A DNA stretch of 16,664 nt from Scybalousia_A sp964626385 (lineage in GTDB: Bacteria > Bacteroidota > Bacteroidia > Bacteroidales > P3): NCBI GenBank assembly GCA_964626385.1, contig CAZVEO010000053.1, positions 1 through 16,664 of the forward strand, read 5' to 3'. Within the stretch, counting starts at the first letter, position 1. Each line of letters opens with the position of its first letter. Both the position numbers and the translations under genes were made by a program. The notes beneath the pieces were generated by a model, which made no database searches, was not told the DNA's origin, and was given only the letters and a program-made list of their open reading frames with translations. Shown here one piece after another: positions 14,326-16,664 of the stretch.

Positions 14326-16275
14326 CTAAGACCCTTTATAACTTTTTAATAAATATTTTATTCTTACCAATGCTGCCACACTCCACGCCTGAGAAATACT
14401 TCCTCCTGCTTTGAAAGGAGGGGTGCCATCATATACCTCCGCAATACTGCCTACGCAATAATCACACAATGCATTCTCAAAACCATTATATATTTGTTCA
14501 ACAAAACGTATGCCTTCCTTTTGATAAATTTTTAGATAAGCCTCGCAAAAAGCACCTAACAACCATGGCCACACAGTACCATTATGATAAGCTCTATCTC
14601 TCTGTTGTTGATTGCCAAAATAGTGTCCTATATACTTTTTGTCCTTAGGAGAAAGAGTATTAAGACCGCGAGAGGTGAGCAATTCTTTTTTAACTTTTTC
14701 TACTATCAGTTGTTTAATTTTTTCACTCAAAGGAGTGTAGTCCAAAGAAGCAGCAAATATCATATTTGGTCTTACTGAAAAATCTTTGTTAACTCCGTCC
14801 GTACAATCAGCCAAATAGCCTTTTTCCTTTGACCAAAACATAGATTTAAATTCCATAGGAAATGCACTTACAAAATCATCCCACTCTCGCAAAAATGCAT
14901 CATCACAATTTTTCTCTGCTAAACTTCTCGTAAACATCACAGCATTATACCACAAAGCGTTAATTTCTACAGCATAACCTTTGCGTTGAGTTACTGGAGT
15001 GCCATCTATTATAGCGTCCATCCAAGTTAGAGCCTTACCCTCCTCTCCTTGCCAAAGCAAATAATTGCTGTCCATTCTTATATTGCCCGTACCCTGTTCA
15101 AAGGTGTTAAGTATGGATTTCATTATTTTGCCATATTTTTTCCAAATATGGTCTTCATCTCCTGTTATTTTGACATACTGTTGTAAACACCAGAAAAACC
15201 ACAGTGGAGTATCGGCACTATTATAAGCAACATTTATTCCTTTACCTATGTTTGGGAAAAGACCATCTCTATAATCTTTCAGCATAGTATCAGTTACTTT
15301 CAACAACATACTCATATCTTCTATAGCCAAACACAAGCCCGGCAAAGAAATAAAAGTATCTCTTCCCCAACGTCCAAACCAAGGAAAACCAGCTATTATA
15401 TTCCAGTCCATTCCATCCTTACAAAAGAACATGCGTGCTGCTCTTTTCAAAACATCTTCCATTGAGTTGATATCGAAGCGGTTTTTTTCCTCCCTTTTGA
15501 AATCACTACTCAACAAAAAAGGATTACTTCCTTCCTCTATACCGCAAGAAATATAAATACTTTCTCCCTCTTTCAACTCTACAAAAAAAATTCCCGGCAT
15601 AAACAAGTCTTCTATATAATCGTAGCCTCGTTCTTTTTCTTGTATATATTCAAAATCATAATACCAATCGGGTTTATGTTCATATGTAAATTGTTTGGAA
15701 AATTGTATAAACAAAGGTGTATATTGCTCAAACAAATGAAAACTAACTCCGTTCTCTACTTTTTTGTAGGAAGAATTGATATTATCTGTTCTATGCATAA
15801 GTTTATGTACTTGTCTAAAAGCAAGCAGAGGTTGAAGTTGCAAAACAATCTTTATTGGAGATTCCTTTAAAGTATATTTAATCAATAGTCTATCTCTACG
15901 TTGTTGCACTTGCATTTCTTTGGTAAGTACAACCTCGCCTATTCTGTAAGTGGTTATAGGTAAGTTTTTTAAATAATAAGATTCTAAATATTTGTGTCCC
16001 TTAGGGTAATAAATTCCGTCTTTGTACCTATGTAAAGCAAGATGAAAATAATTATCATTTATCTTTATAGTTTCGTCTAAGCAAGAGAGTAAAACATGAT
16101 TTTCATTATCTATTTTTGGTTGAGGTACAATAAGCAAACCATGATATTTTCTTGTATTACATCCTGCTAAAGTAGTACAAGCGTATGCATTGGACATATT
16201 TGCACGCAATATCTCCCTATTTAATGAAAATTCTAAGTTAAGTAGTTCGTTCTTTTTAAAAAATATTTCTTTCAT
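14326..16275 (-). CDS. glycogen debranching enzyme (GH133, amylo-alpha-1,6-glucosidase type)
   Basis: The 649-residue enzyme has the bacterial two-domain layout. An N-terminal beta-sandwich (to about residue 260) carries AGCNTRKYHGLL (about 37-48). A C-terminal (alpha/alpha)6 barrel has FPWFGRWGRDTF (297-308), SADTPLWF (353-360), TWMDA (417-421), a late YHNGTVWPWLLG and EVYDGTPP near the end. The family hydrolyses alpha-1,6 branch points of glycogen. It lacks a signal peptide and is cytoplasmic. It is the first gene of the three-gene alpha-glucan operon. The ATG at 16273-16275 (MKEIFFKKNE) is preferred over an in-frame TTG at 16296, which would lie only about 10 nt from the predicted transcription start. 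No truncation or missing signature motif was seen. Confidence 0.93.
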   Translation of the reverse strand: MKEIFFKKNELLNLEFSLNREILRANMSNAYACTTLAGCNTRKYHGLLIVPQPKIDNENHVLLSCLDETIKINDNYFHLALHRYKDGIYYPKGHKYLESYYLKNLPITTYRIGEVVLTKEMQVQQRRDRLLIKYTLKESPIKIVLQLQPLLAFRQVHKLMHRTDNINSSYKKVENGVSFHLFEQYTPLFIQFSKQFTYEHKPDWYYDFEYIQEKERGYDYIEDLFMPGIFFVELKEGESIYISCGIEEGSNPFLLSSDFKREEKNRFDINSMEDVLKRAARMFFCKDGMDWNIIAGFPWFGRWGRDTFISLPGLCLAIEDMSMLLKVTDTMLKDYRDGLFPNIGKGINVAYNSADTPLWFFWCLQQYVKITGDEDHIWKKYGKIMKSILNTFEQGTGNIRMDSNYLLWQGEEGKALTWMDAIIDGTPVTQRKGYAVEINALWYNAVMFTRSLAEKNCDDAFLREWDDFVSAFPMEFKSMFWSKEKGYLADCTDGVNKDFSVRPNMIFAASLDYTPLSEKIKQLIVEKVKKELLTSRGLNTLSPKDKKYIGHYFGNQQQRDRAYHNGTVWPWLLGAFCEAYLKIYQKEGIRFVEQIYNGFENALCDYCVGSIAEVYDGTPPFKAGGSISQAWSVAALVRIKYLLKSYKGS

Positions 16276-16312
16276 CTCTCTTAAAAAAATATACAACTGT
16301 AAAAATCTTTGC

Positions 16313-16344
16313 CAAAATTATAATCTTTCCTTAAACTAAGCAAA
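16313..16344 (-). promoter_or_regulatory. promoter of the alpha-glucan operon
   Basis: On the minus strand TTTG (16341-16344), a 20-bp spacer and TAATTTTG (16313-16320) match the Bacteroidetes promoter consensus. Transcription would start near 16306, about 30 nt before the chosen ATG at 16275. No internal promoter was noticed between the three genes, whose gaps are 47 and 33 bp. Confidence 0.7.
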
Positions 16345-16441
16345 TAAAAACAATTAAATTTTTGTTAAGCGATTATTTTCAGTAACATATACTAATCTAT
16401 TAATATACGCTAACTCGGTGGAATAAGTTGATAAAAAAAAG

Positions 16442-16500
16442 TAACGGCTTTGCCTTATCTCAACCTATAACAACCCATCACAACCTATGCTAACCTATCA
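16442..16500 (-). repeat. intergenic element with four 10-bp tandem units
   Basis: The + strand reads CAACCTATAA, CAACCCATCA, CAACCTATGC, TAACCTATCA in exact 10-bp register (16461-16500). It is preceded by TAACGGCTTTGCC (16442-16454). That 13-mer also occurs at 484-496, and TATGCTAACCTAT (16486-16498) recurs in inverse orientation at 2833-2845. This suggests a dispersed non-coding element of this genome. No gene is visible from 16297 to 16664. Confidence 0.6.
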
Positions 16501-16513
16501 AAAAACACCCCTC

Positions 16514-16664
16514 AAAAAAAAAATCGGGAAATCGCGTAAATAGGTGGTTAAAATCAAAAAATAAGGGTACTACTACTGATTATCAACTACTTAACCTTTT
16601 TCGAAGGGTCAAAATTGGGCATTTTTCTTGAAAATCAGCGTTTTCGAAGGGTTTTTTGAAGAAA
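16514..16664. repeat. non-coding sequence with duplicated TTTTCGAAGGGT
   Basis: After an A10 run (16514-16523), the sequence holds two identical copies of TTTTCGAAGGGT (16598-16609 and 16641-16652), 43 bp apart. The context is G-rich compared with its neighbours (aagggt, tcgggaaatcgcg). No open reading frame of note crosses it. It may be the edge of a repeated intergenic element that continues beyond the window. Confidence 0.4.

Noticed and set aside
13439..14349. Several overlapping plus-strand open frames of 66-136 codons
   Set aside because: They are shadows of the GT4 gene on the minus strand and lack any recognisable domain or start context.
16276..16296. TTG start seven codons upstream for the debranching enzyme
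   Set aside because: An ATG at 16275 fits better with the predicted transcription start near 16306.
16461..16500. 10-bp tandem units considered as a CRISPR array
   Set aside because: Units are contiguous and far too short, with no spacers and no cas genes nearby.

Overview
The window looks like a chromosomal segment of an anaerobic, AT-rich Bacteroidetes, most likely a Bacteroidales. Five lines of evidence support this. There is a secreted leucine-rich-repeat protein with a C-terminal type IX secretion (T9SS) sorting domain. Several promoters match the Bacteroidetes form TTTG-N19/20-TAnnTTTG. There is an [FeFe]-hydrogenase maturase (HydF), a Bacteroidetes-type short arginine decarboxylase, and a GH133/GT4/GH57 alpha-glucan cluster like that of Bacteroides. 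No rRNA, tRNA, CRISPR array or insertion sequence was seen.

Layout. Positions 1-190 hold a T-rich tract with short CTTTGAG repeats. At 194-439 (-) is a small exported protein with a C-terminal membrane anchor. At 532-2659 (-) is a BspA-like LRR/T9SS surface protein whose 5' end is split by a run of nine C (nine G on the coding strand). At 2863-4053 and 4068-5465 (-) lie hydF and the upstream arginine decarboxylase, 14 bp apart and probably cotranscribed. At 5784-7103 (+) is a MATE exporter, followed at 7178-7645 (+) by a small secreted protein that ends at a strong bidirectional terminator. At 7719-8219 (-) and 8368-9621 (+) are a nitroreductase and a DUF1015 protein, transcribed divergently. 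At 9725-11507 (-) is an ECF sigma factor / four-helix membrane protein / lipoprotein module in which the first and last genes look broken. At 11732-16275 (-) is the alpha-glucan operon. Positions 16297-16664 hold its promoter plus non-coding sequence with a 10-bp tandem repeat.

Working together. The GH133 debranching enzyme, GT4 glycogen-synthase-like transferase and GH57 amylase-like enzyme form one transcription unit for storage polysaccharide, driven by a well-matched promoter at 16313-16344. The sigma factor, membrane protein and lipoprotein would be a regulator, a presumed anti-sigma and an envelope partner. The sigma reading frame is shifted at an A8 run, and the lipoprotein frame carries a TAA with 39 further coding-like codons behind it, so the module seems to be decaying unless these are sequencing errors.

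The strongest single observation is the G9 tract between an ATG (2659) and the signal peptide of the LRR surface protein. At nine G the frame is closed; at eight or eleven G a continuous reading frame with ATG, signal peptide, LRRs and T9SS domain is restored (708 aa at eight G). This is the expected layout of a phase-variable contingency gene. All functional calls here come from reading the sequence and recalling families; no database search was run.
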